From Nelumbo lutea (lineage: Eukaryota > Streptophyta > Magnoliopsida > Proteales > Nelumbonaceae), in NCBI GenBank assembly GCA_022828595.1, contig JAKGHH010000001.1, positions 212,859,848 through 212,923,847 of the forward strand: a stretch of 64,000 nucleotides of DNA, given 5' to 3'. Below the pieces are notes generated by a model, which saw only the letters and a program-made list of their open reading frames with translations, ran no database searches and was not told the origin of the DNA. The position numbers and the translations under genes were made by a program. Shown here one piece after another: positions 32,995 to 44,924 of this stretch. Each line of letters begins with the position of its first letter. Position 1 is the first letter of the stretch.

Positions 32995-34772
32995 AGGTTT
33001 AAATCTTGAACCAATTTGTTTCAGATCTGAACCTACGCAAATGGGCAGAAGGTGTTCTCCCCGCTTTGCGCAGATATGGGTTTTGGGAAATTTGTTTCCA
33101 AAATTAATGGGCGAATAATCTGAAATTAATTTTACATAAATCTGATTATTATTTAGAATTGTTCTTTATGATTTTTGTGATTTATGGGTTGTTCGTACAA
33201 GAGGAGATCGAATTCTTTACTTGCGCAGGGAACCTGCGATTTTGCAGTTCTTGAATTATTTTTGGTCTGTAAATAATTTTTTTTTTAATTTTCTAGGCTT
33301 AATGTATAGGTATTCGATCTGATGTAATTATTAATAGAAATAGGATTTCTATTTATTTTATTTTGGATCAAAGATGGCGGCGCAGAAAAGGAGATTTCGC
33401 AGAGAAGGAGATTTCGCAGATGGGAGAATCGCTATCTGCGATTTGCAGTTTGTGAAACTACATTCTGTGATCTAACCTCTGTTTTGCAGGATGGATTGTG
33501 TGAACAGGCCTGATTGACTGATTCTTGATTTTCTTTTAGCGGTATTTAATTTCAAATTATTTTCTTGAATTAAAGATTTAATTAAAGATCAAACCGTAAA
33601 CCCATTCGAACCAAGATTGGTTCAAATTGTTTGGACCGAATCTAGGGTTTAATCAAGGCTGAAAGGCAACCCTAATTTTCCCACTAATGGGCCTAAGGAT
33701 TGATGATTAATTAAATGGTTAATTCGGCCCAACCTATAAAGGCCCAGTTTTAAAAGGTTAAAACTGCTAAAAGCCCACTTAACATTTAAAGCTATATGGG
33801 CTGAACCATTCGGCCCATGTACCTAGATAATATTAATGGTTAATATTATGGATTTAAAATGGGCTTCAAATGGGCCTTACAGATGATTAATTGATTGGAT
33901 CAATTTATCCCTGCATGTGATGTATGGATGTGTGATGTGCTATGTATATGGGCCATAAGTACTTGGCCCATGCTCAGTCAACAGTGGCTCTTGCGCACAC
34001 CATGGCTGAATGCACATCATTGCCATGGTGTCCCTTTTTGGTCATTGGATGACCTCCCTCAGTGGTGGGCCCCACACCTCGTCGAGTGGTTACGTGTGGA
34101 ACCCTAGCCGTTTTAGGCCCACCGAAATTTTGCTTTATGAAAGTCAGTGGGAGCCACTTTGGTTTGACCTAAAATTAGAACTAGGGCGTAATCAACGGTT
34201 CCCTCCAGCTAATATGAGTGCATGTGATAGGGAGATTCATATGATGAAATCTCTAAAGGCCTTCCATCATTAGCATGAGGATGGGTCCTTCAGTAATGAG
34301 GAAACGCACCAGAAAATGGGCTATCCAATTGCTGTTGGGCTTGTCTAAGTGTTTCATAGGATGATAGGGGCGTCATAGACCGATGTGGGAGGGGCTTCAC
34401 CAGAAAATGGGAACTCTCTCACGGTACCTTGGCATTCACGAATATGATGGGTAAGCACTCACTGGACAGAAAGGTTTAATTGGAAACGGCTCTGAACCTT
34501 ATCTGACAGAGGCCAAAGGGAAAACTCATATGATGAGTGGATATGATCCTTCACAGAAAAGGTGGTGGGGTTATGTAGTTGAAACAATTGGATCCATGCA
34601 CCCTATGCGATTTCCCACATTTCCAGAGACGACCCGTAGTGTCTGTCACTGAGAAAGGAGGGAAATGTTAGAGATGAATAAATGGAAATGGAACGTAAAT
34701 TAAAATTCATATCTATGAATTGAACATGTATCAAATTAGGTTGTGGACTGATGTTTGCTCTTTTATCAGAAA
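32995..34772 (+). other. Long leader of the Copia element, non-coding
   Basis: About 1.8 kb with no gag-like frame. It contains a segment rich in GGCCCA and GGGCCT motifs (33680-33860). No host gene fragment was recognised in it. Confidence 0.5.
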
Positions 34773-35139
34773 ATGGCAAACGGATCATTTGCAAAACTAC
34801 TTGACAACAACAAGTTGAAGGGCCCAAACTATGCCAACTTGTACAGGAACTTTATGCTGGTCCTAGTTTTTGAAAAGCTAGACAAAGTGGCAAAGAATCC
34901 TGCCCTGGAGCGTCCAGGTGATAGGGCTTCTGAGGCCCGAAGGAGAGACAAGCAAGAGAAAGAGGAAGGCAAAGAAGCCTCAGAAGAAAGCCACTAGGGG
35001 CAAGAAGCAGAAGAAAGACAAAGCATCGGATGCCTGTCACTTCTGCAAGAAGACTGGCCACTGGAAAAGGAACTGTCCTGCCTACCTGGAATCCAAGAAA
35101 GGTAATTTTGAAACTTGTGTTATAGAAACCAATTTATAG
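34773..35139 (+). pseudogene. Copia gag, internally deleted
   Basis: Begins MANGSFAKLLDNNKLKGPNY. The first 40 residues resemble a Copia gag N-terminus, then the sequence jumps to a Lys/Arg-rich tail (KRKRKAKKPQKK) and the zinc knuckle CHFCKKTGHWKRNC. Most of the gag core is missing and the two ends are in different frames, so no capsid protein can be made. Confidence 0.8.
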
Positions 35140-38118
35140 GTAGCTTCTGCGTCCTGGTGTATTGACTCCAGGGTTTCAACTCATGCGTGTAACTCACTGC
35201 AGGGGTTCAAGGTAAGCAGAAGGCTGAGTGAAGGAGAAGTCACACTCTACTTGGGGACTAATGCAACTGTTGCAGCCGCGCCATAGGAACCGTGGAGTTA
35301 TTTTTTAGAGAATGAACTATTGTACTGAAAGATTGTCTTTATGTGCAAAATTTAAGGAGAAATTTGATTTCTGTTTTAAAACTGTGTGCAGATGGTTATT
35401 CTGTCTTCTTTAGTAATACAATTACTATTAAAAGAAATAACAGATTCATCGCATACGGGGAACTGGAGAATGGTCTCTATGTTCTACTTCATTCTCTAGA
35501 AACTAACATAACTGAAACTACGTCGGCTAAAATCCCCAAGAAGAGAGCCCGTGATACAGTCAATCCCACGTGTCTGTGGCGTTACCGACTTGGCCACATT
35601 GGTGTTGACCAAATCACAAGGTTGGTAAAGGATGGTCCTTTGGATTTTCTAACTGTAGAAGATTTTCCCACCTGTGAGCCTTGCCTACAAGGTAAGATGA
35701 CGAAACGGCCATTTAACGGTAAGCCTGAAAGATGTACAAGCACACTTGACCTAATATATACTGATGTATGTGGTCCCCTGAGTGTTAGGACACGGAACCA
35801 ACACGTGTATTTCATCACCTTCACAGATGATTTTTCACAATATGGTTACGTGTACCAAATGAGACACAAGTCTGAATCCTTTGAAAAGTTCAAAGAGTTT
35901 AGATAAGAGGTCGAGAAATAGTTAGGGAGAGAAATTAAAGCCCTTCGATCAGATCGAGGTGGCGAGTATCTTTCTGATGAATTCAGGGACTACTTAAAGG
36001 ACAATGGATAGTATCACAGTTAGCTCCTCCTGCTACACCACAACTTAACGGTGTTTCAGAGAGGAGGAATAGGACCTTATTGGATATGGTCCGGTCACTT
36101 CTCATACACTCAGAGTTACCCACATCCTTTTGGGGTTACGCATTAGAGACTGCGATCTATGTGCTGAATCGAGTTTTAACCAAATCGGTTCCGAATACTC
36201 CATATGAACTTTCAACCGGAAAGAAACCAAGTGTCAGACACTTGAAGATTTGGGGTTGTCCAGCACACGTTAAAAGAACGAGTGCAGACAAGTTGCAATC
36301 CAAAACCAGTCGTTGCCTATTTGTAGGCTACCCAAAAGGCTCTATAGGTTACCTATTCTATGACCCATGTGAGCAGAAAGTGTTCTGCAATCGAAATGCA
36401 CAATTCTTGGAAACTGATTATATCCTGGACACCCATCGTCAGGAAGTTTTTCTTGATGAGGTGAGCTCAGGAGCAGTGGGAGATGTCCCACAAGTTCCAG
36501 GTAGTGACCAACCTAGAAGATCCACTCGGGTATCCAGGCCACCAGTCCGTTATGGTTATGACCAGGATAGTTACCTGGTGGAAACCTTGATTAGTGAGGA
36601 GTATCCCGTAACTTACGCGGAAGCTATGTTGGACAGAGATTCCCAGAAGTGGGTGGAGGCCATGAGAGCAGAGATGGACTCAATGGAGACCAATGGAGTC
36701 TGGACTCTAGTAGATCCACCCTCTGGGGTAAAAGCAATCAATTGCAAATGGATTTACAAGAGGAAGAAGGGCCCCGATGGTAAGGTTGAGACCTTCAAAG
36801 CTCGTCTGGTGGCGAAAGGGTACACTCAGAAAGAGGGCATCGATTATGAGGAAACCTTTTCGCCTGTGGCCATGCTTAAATCCATTAGGATCCTGCTAGC
36901 TATAGCAGCATACCATGATTATGAGATTTGGCAAATGGATGTCAAAACTGCATTCCTGAATGGAGATCTTACTAAAGATATCTATATGCAGTAGCCACAA
37001 GGCTTCATTGCTGCAGGATAGGAAAACATGGTATGTAAACTTAACAGATCCATTTATGGACTTAAGCAAGCTTCTAGAAGTTGGAACATCCATTTTGACT
37101 CTGTTGTCAAATCGTTTTACTTCGAGTAGAATCCGGATGAACCCTGTGTCTACAGAAAGTACAGTGGAGATTAGGTTACCTTCTTGGTTCTGTATGTAGA
37201 TGACATTCTACTTATTGGGAATGATGTAGGAATGTTAACTACGGTGAAAGTATGGCTATCACAGCAATTCTCCATGAAAGATCTTGGAGAAGCCTCCTAT
37301 ATACTGGGTCTTCGATTCTATAGAGATAGATCGAAGCGGATAATAGGATTATCTCAATCTGGTTACTTTGACAAAAGTGTCAAAAGATACAACATGGAAA
37401 CTCCAAGAAAAGAAATGTTCCTTTCAGGCACGAAGTCACTCTGTTCAAGAAAATGTCTCCCAAGACCTCTGAGGAGATTGATGGCATGAAAGACGTTCCC
37501 TATGCCTCTGCCGTAGGGAGCATCATGTATGCCATGTTGTGCACTCGTCCTGACATAGCTCAGGTAGTGAGTGTAGTAAGCAGATTTCAGGCCAACCCAA
37601 GGTAGGAGCATTGGACTGCTGTGAAAAACATACTTAAGTACATTCGAAGGACAAAAGAGTTTTGTCTAGTATTCGACGGTAGCTCACTACAGATCCAAGG
37701 GTATACAGATGTCGATTTCCAGTCGGACCCAGATGATAGAAAGTCTACATCTAGATATGTTTTCACGATAGGATCGTATTCTGTTTGCTGGAAAAGCAGC
37801 AAACAGGGGTCCACTGCAGACTCCACGACCGAGGCCGAGTACATTGCTGCAAGTGAGGCTGCCAAAGAAGCCGTGTGGATGAAGAAGTTCGTTCACGAGT
37901 TGGGAGTAGTTCCGTCCAGCACATCACCCATCCCATTGTTGTGTGACAACAATGGAGCCATTGCTCAAGCTAAGGAGCCACGAGCCCACTCGAAGTCGAA
38001 GCACATCGAGAGAAAGTACCACGTACAGCGGGAGATTGTTGGTAGAGGGGACATCCTGATTCAGAAAGTAGCGTCAGCGGAAAATGTAGCAGACCCATTG
38101 GCGAAGCCACTATCATAG
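35140..38118 (+). pseudogene. Copia pol (protease, integrase, reverse transcriptase, RNase H), inactivated
   Basis: In order: a damaged protease motif (WCIDSRVSTHACNS in place of WCIDSGATNH), NLISVLKLCADGYSV, the pre-integrase CLWRYRLGHIG, integrase CEPCLQGKMTKRPF, LIYTDVCGPL and SDRGGEYL, then [10 protein letters not shown] and [14 protein letters not shown]. Reverse transcriptase follows with [23 protein letters not shown] and the catalytic LYVDDILLIGND, then RNase H motifs (GYTDVDFQSD, STTEAEYIAA, LLCDNNGAI, KHIERKYH). Stops occur near 35283, 35904, 36010, 36992, 37019, 37128, 37174 and 37602, and there are shifts near 36020 and 37440. The order integrase before reverse transcriptase defines Ty1/Copia. 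Confidence 0.9.
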
Positions 38119-38192
38119 ATAGTGTTTGAGAAACACGTGGAAAGCATGGGACTCCGGCTAGTACCTAATTGGACCTAAGTGCAAGTGGGAGC

Positions 38193-40133
38193 TATTAGAC
38201 AGTTTTGTATGCCCTTAGCTTCAATCAGAATGATGTACTTTATCAGTATATTGTAAATGAATAAAAGTGCATATTTGATTCATGTTCCCTTGGTATGTTT
38301 CTGTGTAATGCCCTTAAACTGGACAATTAATGAGACTCATGTTAGTTTAGAATGTTCACAGCCAGTGGATCGGTTTAGGGAGACCTATTTTGACAAGGCT
38401 AACACCGTGGTGCCACCAAGTCGGTTGGGGTGGCCTATCTCAGCTGCCAGGGTGAGACCCTAGGCATATACAGTGTAGGATTAATTGAATCTATGAATTG
38501 GACCAGATTTCCAGTATTGCCCTGGACCTTGGAGATTGATGGGCAAAACTAGAAAGTTACACCCGACACCTAGACTCGATTATGATACTGCACTAGGTGT
38601 CGGATTGGGTTGTCTTTGATGTACCATTTAGTGAGATCCTTAGCGGGGGTCAAAACCTAGGTATGTTGGGACAGTCCGAGAATTCATCTGAGTGGGTGAT
38701 CATAGTGACAGGATCAGCCCCTTTGTCGGGCAAAGGTAATGATCGGGGGTGCACTCTCACTGATGGAAACCAAGACTGTCGGCAACAGATTTCAACCGTT
38801 GAGATTTGTTTTGCAAAGTATATTTTATATGAGATATAAAAGTATATATATTATGGTTTCTCAAATGTTTGCAAGAAGTTTTTAATTCCCGGGATCCATA
38901 TAAGTAGAGAGTGCAACACTGTTCCTTGCAACCGATGGAGAGGTCCTCTCTTGTCGGGCAGTGTATGATCATTATGGGCTGAGAGGTTAAGTGTAAGACC
39001 ATTGAGGATAATACCTGATGAGCTAATCTTGCATCTGCCCACAGTCCCTGGGTGTTACAAGGTGGTTTGGCCCAGAGACCACTTAGGGTAAGTGTTGGGC
39101 CCATAGAGCCCATTTGATGGGTTTCAGGGGGTGCACTGTCCTTAACAGTGTATTTGGCCAGGCTTTGTAACAAAGGCTGGACTGAACCCATGTGGCTTAT
39201 GTGTAGATCAATGCTTGGGTCTCACGCCATACAAGGAAGCCCAACTGGGCAGCAGTTAGGAAGGTTAAGTGAGTACATAACCTTAATGGGCCTAAAGCCC
39301 ATTTTCGAACTAGACTATTTATTTAGTTAATAATGGGGCAAATTCTGAGATGAATTAGTAGATAGGATAGGCTATTGACCCTATCCACTCAGAGAGTCCA
39401 GATCTGAATGTGATTCAGATCTAGAAACCTCCTTATGAGATTAGGAGAAAGATAATCTGATCTACAAAAAAGATAAGGGTTTATCCTTATCACCTGAAGA
39501 GAAGGCTGATCTAAATATGATCTGGATAAGCAGCTCCTAATGGGATTAGGAGCTGATCCTTTAGGTTAACAAAAGAAGGAGGGGGCGGTAGCCTTTAGAA
39601 GACACACATCAGATTTTCTTTAGTGCTGAAATCACAAGAAGAGAGAATTCTGCACCTTGCGAATACTCTCTTGCTGCCTCCCTGTTCTTGCCGCCCTGTT
39701 TGCCAGTTCGATCTCCAGTTGTGGGAGAAGTCAAGATTCGATCTTGACATCAGTTCTTTGAGAAATGATTGAAAGGAAGCTGTGCTCACGTACCATCCAA
39801 CTGTTTCTTGCGAAGGACAGAGTTCTTGGAGAAGAACACTGTTGATTCTGTTACATCCTGCATTGTGCCATCTTCAGTGGGAGCAGTCTTTGGATCCTTC
39901 CTTGGGCGTGAACACCTTTGTTGGGGGATATTATTTCTCCGTATCAGGTATAATCTTCCCCTACTCCTTTTGGTTCAAATCTAGTTCAGTTTAAGGTTCA
40001 AGAATGATCATTGAAAATATCATTTTCTAAATAGGGAATGCGATTCCCAATTGAAGGGAGAGAAAATTTTTTGAAATTTGCCCCTTATTTCACAATCTTT
40101 GGGCATCCATGGGATGGATCTCTCATCCCTTCA
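38193..40133 (+). repeat. Copia 3-prime LTR
   Basis: 1,941 bp, starting TATTAGACAGTTTTGTATGC (TG changed to TA) after AAGTGGGAGC, and ending CTCATCCCTTCA. Confidence 0.9.
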
Positions 40134-41543
40134 TGTCGGACAAAGGTAATGATCGGGGATGCACTCTCACTGATGGAAACCAAGACTACCGGCAACCGAT
40201 TTCAACCGTTGAGATTTATTTTGCTAAGTATATTTTATATGAGATATAAAAGTATATATATTATGGTTTCTAAAATGTTGAATGTTTTAATTCCTGTGAT
40301 CCATATAAGCAGAGAGTGCAACACTATTCCTTGCAGCCGAGGGAGAGGTCCTCTCTTGTCGGGTAGTGTATGATCATTATGGGCTGAGAGGTTATGTGTA
40401 AGATCATTGAGGGTAATACCTGATGGGCTAATCTTGCATCTGCCCACAGTCCTTGGGTGTTACAAGGTGGCTTGGCCCAGGGACCACTTAGGGTAAGTGT
40501 TGGGCCCATAGAGCCCATTTGATGGATTTCAGGGGGTGCACTGTCCGTAACAGTGTATTCGGCCAGGCCTTGTAACAAAGGCTGGGCCAAACCCATGTGG
40601 CTGATGTGTAGATCAATGCTTGGGTCCCACGCCATACAAGGAAGCCCAACTGGGCAGCAGTTATGAAGGTTTAGTGAGTACATAAGCTTATTGGGCTTAA
40701 AGCCCATTTTGAACTGGGCTATTTATTTAGTTAATAACGGGGCAAATTCTGAGATGGATTAGTATATAGGATAGGGTTTTGACCCTATCCACTTAGAGAG
40801 TCCAGATCTGAATGTAATTCAGATCTAGAAACCTCCAAATGAGATTAGGAGAAAAGCTAATCTAATCTGTAGATAAGGTAAGGGTTTATCCTTATCACCT
40901 GGAGAGAAGGTTGATCCAAATATGATTTGGATAAGCAGCTCCTAATGTGATTAGGAGTTGATCCTTTAGGTTAACAAAAGAAGGAGGGGGTGGCAGCCTT
41001 TAGATGAAAGGGTCATTCAGATCTTCTTTAGTGCTGAAATTAAGAAGGAAGAATTAAGTATCCCTGGAAAAATTCTTTCTTGCCGCCTCCCTGTTCTTGC
41101 CGCCCCTGTTTGCCAGTTCGATCTCCAGTTGTTGGAGAAGTCAAGATTTGATCTTGACATCAGTTCTTGGAGGAAGAATTGATAGGAAGTTGTGCTTACG
41201 TGCCATCCTGTTGTTTCTTGTGAAGGATAGAGTTCTTGGAGAAGAACGCTGCTGATTCTGCTCCATCCTGCACTGCACCATCTTCAGTGGGAGTAGTCTT
41301 TGGATCCTTCCTTGGGCGTGAACACCTTCGTTGGGGAATACCGTTTCTCCGTATCAGGTATAATCCTCTCCTACTCCTTTTGGTTCAGATGTGGTTCAGT
41401 TTATGGTTCAAGAATGATCCTTGAAAATATGATTTTCTAAATAGGGAATGCGATTCCCAATTGAAGGGAGAGAAAAATTTTTGAAATTCGCCCCTTATTC
41501 CGCAATCTTTGGGCGCCCATGGGATGTATCTCTCATCCCTTCA
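40134..41543 (+). repeat. Extra, 5-prime-truncated Copia LTR in tandem
   Basis: Begins TGTCGGACAAAGGTAATGAT, which corresponds to about base 530 of the full LTR, and continues in register to CTCATCCCTTCA. It follows the 3-prime LTR with no spacer. Confidence 0.9.
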
Positions 41544-42005
41544 CTCTAAAGAGCTACGAAGCTCGTCACCTAATAGGCAGCTCAGCCCTTTGGTCAGCTC
41601 ATCACCTGATAAGCAGCTCGACCCTCTAGTCAGCTCGTCACCTAATAGGTAGCTCGACACTCTAGTTAGCTCATCACCTAATAGGCAGCTCGACACTCTG
41701 GTCAGGTCGTCACCTAATAGGCAGCTCGGCATTCTGGTCAGCTCGGCACTCTGGTCAGCTTGTCACCTAATATGCAGCTCGACCCAGTCAGTTTGGCACC
41801 TAACTTGCCTAGTTTGACTCAGTTAGCTCGGCACCTAACCTGCCCAGCTCGACTCAATCAGCTCGGCTCCTAATCTGCTCTCAGCTCGGCTTGGTCAACC
41901 TGTCCAGCAAAAGTTCTCCACTTCGACCTCTGAGTCATCGGCCACTTGGAAGCAGACCTAATGACAAAGTACTTAGCACAAAAATTTGATATTTCACTAA
42001 AAATT
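41544..42005 (+). repeat. Truncated family N LTR
   Basis: The right part (CTCCACTTCGACCTCTGAGT, CATCGGCCACTTGGAAGCAG, AAGTACTTAGCACAAAAATT) matches the reverse complement of the member 2 LTR at about 24470-24560. The left part is a 36-bp tandem repeat. It is plus strand, cut on the left by the Copia element and ends near ATTGATTCATCA. Confidence 0.75.
41552..41800. repeat. 36-bp tandem repeat inside the LTR fragment
   Basis: Units read CTCGTCACCTAATAGGCAGC followed by TCGACACTCTGGTCAG. About six copies lie in a row, then decay toward 41880. Confidence 0.85.
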
Positions 42006-42034
42006 GATTCATCATCAGGTATAAGAAAAATGCG

Positions 42035-42350
42035 GTAAGGGTGATTAGGGAACATGAAGAGGTTATAGTAGATGAATGTATATGGGGTATGAATCCCAAA
42101 TACCATATTTTCTCAGAGAACCCAAGCATAAAGAACTTGTCAAATTTATAGCTATGTGTGGAGAGGACTGGTGGTAGGTACGTAGTTAATTTCGAACATG
42201 TAGAAGATCTTGTGAGGAAAATGATGGATCAGCTTGTGCTGACTAGAGAGGCTAGGGTTAAAATGATGTGAGAATGGCGAACTTGATAGACTTATTTTTC
42301 ACTGGTTCCAACCAATTAAGGACTCGTGGTATGATTACACAAAGAGTTAG
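42035..42350 (+). pseudogene. Decayed coding fragment, family not recognised
   Basis: Three frames in succession look like protein: VRVIREHEEVIVDECIWGMN with PKYHIFSENP, then KELVKFIAMCGEDWW, then VNFEHVEDLVRKMMDQLVLT and GELDRLIFHWFQPIKDSWYD ending YTKS and a stop at 42348. Composition and charge pattern are those of a globular soluble protein. Two frame shifts and a stop after EDWW mark it as broken. There is no ATG, and no introns could be mapped. I do not recognise the family. It could be the last exon of a host gene or part of a larger mobile element; the LTR fragment immediately upstream makes either possible. Confidence 0.45.
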
Positions 42351-42722
42351 AAATTCCAAAGATTTGTATATTTTTAAATAAGATTTTGTTTACAAATTGA
42401 TAATTAATATTTTTAGCCCTAATTCTAATGAGTTGAATTCACATCAGCGCCCCATACGTGCCCCATAACCCATCCCAATTGTGTATTGAGAGCATCTCCC
42501 TATGACAAATACGAGAGATGTTCCTAATGAATGCTGAAACATTGCCAAGCGGTTATGAGATAGAGTCTGTGGGGTGCCAATCTGATCTACTAATAGATAT
42601 TCACGACCCAACCCCAATCTGAGTTTAATGCTCAGTTTGAAATGAATACAAACACAAATATGTACAGTATAAATACATACAAAATAATAGAAAATACAAA
42701 GTTTTACTCTCTACATATTTGT
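42351..42722. other. Intergenic, no gene seen
   Basis: AT-rich spacer. GTGTATTGAGAGCATCTCCC near 42480 weakly resembles the hairpin arm at 43541. Confidence 0.4.
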
Positions 42723-42730
42723 ATTTGTAC

Positions 42731-43057
42731 AATGGTTTTTAAAAACAAACTGATGACTGAACCGGTCAGGGGTTCGGTTATCGGTTCGAACAGTCTGACA
42801 GTTCGACCCGAATGACCGGCCCATTCTAACAAAAAAAATAGAAAAATTAAAAAAAAATAAAGAATTGGAAAACGATCAAAACGGTTCGAACGATTTAAAA
42901 GATTCAAATGGTTAACCGACCAATTCAGCAATTTACTAACCAAAATCAATGGTTTTGAGAAAAATAAAGGTTCTGAAGGAAAATGGAATTAATCAAGTGA
43001 CCGGTTTCCAGTTTTTCTAGTCCAACCATCCAGTTCGGTCCGATTTTGAAAACAGTG
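42731..43057. mobile_element. hAT-like MITE with 8-bp target duplication
   Basis: 327 bp bounded by imperfect inverted ends AATGGTTTTTAAAAAC and (from the right) CACTGTTTTCAAAATC. The flanking direct repeat ATTTGTAC is perfect (42723-42730 and 43058-43065), the 8-bp length made by hAT transposases. The interior repeats GGTTCGAAC and CCGGTC motifs and is non-coding. Confidence 0.8.
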
Positions 43058-43065
43058 ATTTGTAC

Positions 43066-43895
43066 TCCTTTCAAATGGAGTCACTGGACTGAATATTGAC
43101 CCACAACTAGGCATGTGTGCGCTTTAAGATGAATGGATTGAGTCAAAATTGCAAACCCTAATCCGAACTCCCCACAATGATGGTGCCTCTTGCTTTTTCC
43201 TTTTTCCTTTTTCAATCCATTTGCAGGGACCTGATTTTAGTGCGGTCTCCCGCCCGTGTTATCAAGGTATTGTGACGTCACCTTGGATTAGATGAGGTGA
43301 CGTCATAAAGGAGATCGTTATTCACGGTTTTAGCCCATTAAGGCTGAAAGTTGAACACGTTGTAGCAAAACGTGAGATCCTTTCATTTCCATCGGTATGG
43401 AGACATAATGACATTTTGGAAAGTATTAATTAAACTAAATGCTTTCAACAGTTACAATTCACAAGTAGTGGAGATGCAAAAGGGGATTCTGTCCTCACAA
43501 AATGTTGATTACACCTTGCTCACAGCCAATTACAGATATGTATTGAGAATATCTCCCCATATATAAATATGGAGATATTCTGGATACATGGCTGTAAAAG
43601 GGCCTCAGTATTTAACCAAAACCCTAAGAGAGCTCCAAGTAACTTGTTCTCACCAACTGATAGGCAGACCGGCTAACTGAAACTTTGTACCAAATCTCGT
43701 TCTTAAAGGATTGAGGAGGTTATGGGCACTGGGGAAGTGGGGATGCTGCTGTACAGCCCATGAAACCAAAAGTGAAGAAAAAGTTCACTGTTCTTACTTT
43801 AAAGGTAAAAAGTTATGCATAGAACTTTAAACTTGGAAAAAGTCTTTTATTCTTGACCTCCAATAAGTGGTCTATCATTCTAACTTAAGACATAT
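43066..43895. other. Intergenic with one strong foldback
   Basis: No gene seen. The foldback at 43522-43595 is listed separately. Confidence 0.45.
43522..43595. repeat. Short inverted repeat (hairpin)
   Basis: ACAGCCA, then ATGTATTGAGAATATCTCC on the left pairs with GGAGATATTCTGGATACATG then GCTGT on the right, with a 9-base bulge in the left arm and an AT-rich loop. It could be a small MITE, a regulatory hairpin or a small-RNA precursor. Confidence 0.6.
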
Positions 43896-44009
43896 GGTTG
43901 TGTTTGGTCCAAATGAAGGAAAAGATACGGAAATCCATATAAAGTTTCGTATAAATTTTCTAAACTTTCCGTTTCTTTCCTTATCTTTTCCTCTAAATTG
44001 AATACATCC
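43896..44009. mobile_element. Tourist-like MITE, copy 4 (diverged)
   Basis: Starts GGTTGTGTTTGGTCC and ends AATTGAATACATCC, with the family core AAGGAAAAGATACGGAAATCC and its near complement. The flanks TAT and TAA are imperfect. Confidence 0.65.
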
Positions 44010-44114
44010 TAAGTTGATATAATATAATTAATAAAGCATATTATATGTGTAAGTATTCTATACACTCAAGTTGCGTATAACATGAGTCGAGCCATTAATC
44101 ACGGGGAACTACAC

Positions 44115-44455
44115 AACCCAAGAACGTTTGGAATCGTTGTTGCTAGTTAGGACGTTTCCTGGAGCAACAATTTTTTTTTCACTAATGCTCCAGTAAACGT
44201 TTGCAGTTCCGGTATTCATTATCCAGTGCCGCATCACTGTCCTATTGGTAGCAACGAATTATAGCCCCAGGAAACGTCGAATTTGGTATTGCTCCAAGCC
44301 ATGGCTTCTAAATTTTTGAGACATGGCTTAGAGCACCATTTTTTATGAAAAACGGTTCCAAACAAATGCTCGTTTCGTAGAGCACCATTTTTTCCGATAT
44401 GACATTAATATAACACCATTGCTCTGAAAAATGACAACGATGCCAAACAACCACT
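44115..44455. mobile_element. hAT-like MITE (candidate)
   Basis: The left end CGTTTGGAATCGTTGTTGCT and the right end (read inward) TGTTTGGCATCGTTGTCATT are inverted repeats. The interior has repeated GAGCACCATTTTTT and TTGCTCC motifs. No exact 8-bp duplication was located. Confidence 0.5.
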
Positions 44456-44924
44456 TAGTAAACGACACTGTATTGTTTGATGCACTAAATAATGTACTTC
44501 CATACCTCCTACAGGAGTCCAGGAGTTGATCACCAATAGGTGTTGTGGAACATCTATACCCAATACAGACATTTCTTTATTGAATTATATCGCGTCTTTA
44601 ATTGCATCATTAATTGCCATACCAGCTTTTTTAGACAATTTATTACCACCATTTTTTGGTAAGCAAATTTAATTATTACCACCATTAATCATATAAACTA
44701 TGGTCTTCATAGAACTAAAATTTCAAATTCCATTACCACTATTAATGCTATTAATTATGGATTTTCAAATCTATCCTTATTAAATACAAATTAAAATGAA
44801 ATTCAACTTGCAGTTGGTACACAATATGAACCCAATGGGTCTTCCCAAGCCATGCTAGGTAAGTAAAAAGAAAAAAAAAATGGAGGTCACATGTAATTCT
44901 AGAAAAGAATGAATTGAATGATTT

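Larger units (their letters stand above)
31077..41543 (+). mobile_element. Ty1/Copia retrotransposon with an extra partial LTR
   Basis: 5-prime LTR 31077-32980, primer-binding site at 32982, gag and pol relics 34773-38118, polypurine tract AAGTGGGAGC just before the 3-prime LTR 38193-40133. A further LTR copy missing its first 530 bp or so follows (40134-41543). All core domains are recognisable but interrupted by many stops. The leader between primer-binding site and gag is about 1.8 kb, longer than in most Copia elements. No matching target duplication is seen between 31072-31076 (ATTTG) and the bases after 41543 (CTCTA). Confidence 0.9.

Noticed and set aside
41552..41800. CRISPR-like array of 36-bp units
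   Set aside because: The units are directly adjacent with no unique spacers, and they lie inside a plant LTR fragment. It is a simple tandem repeat.
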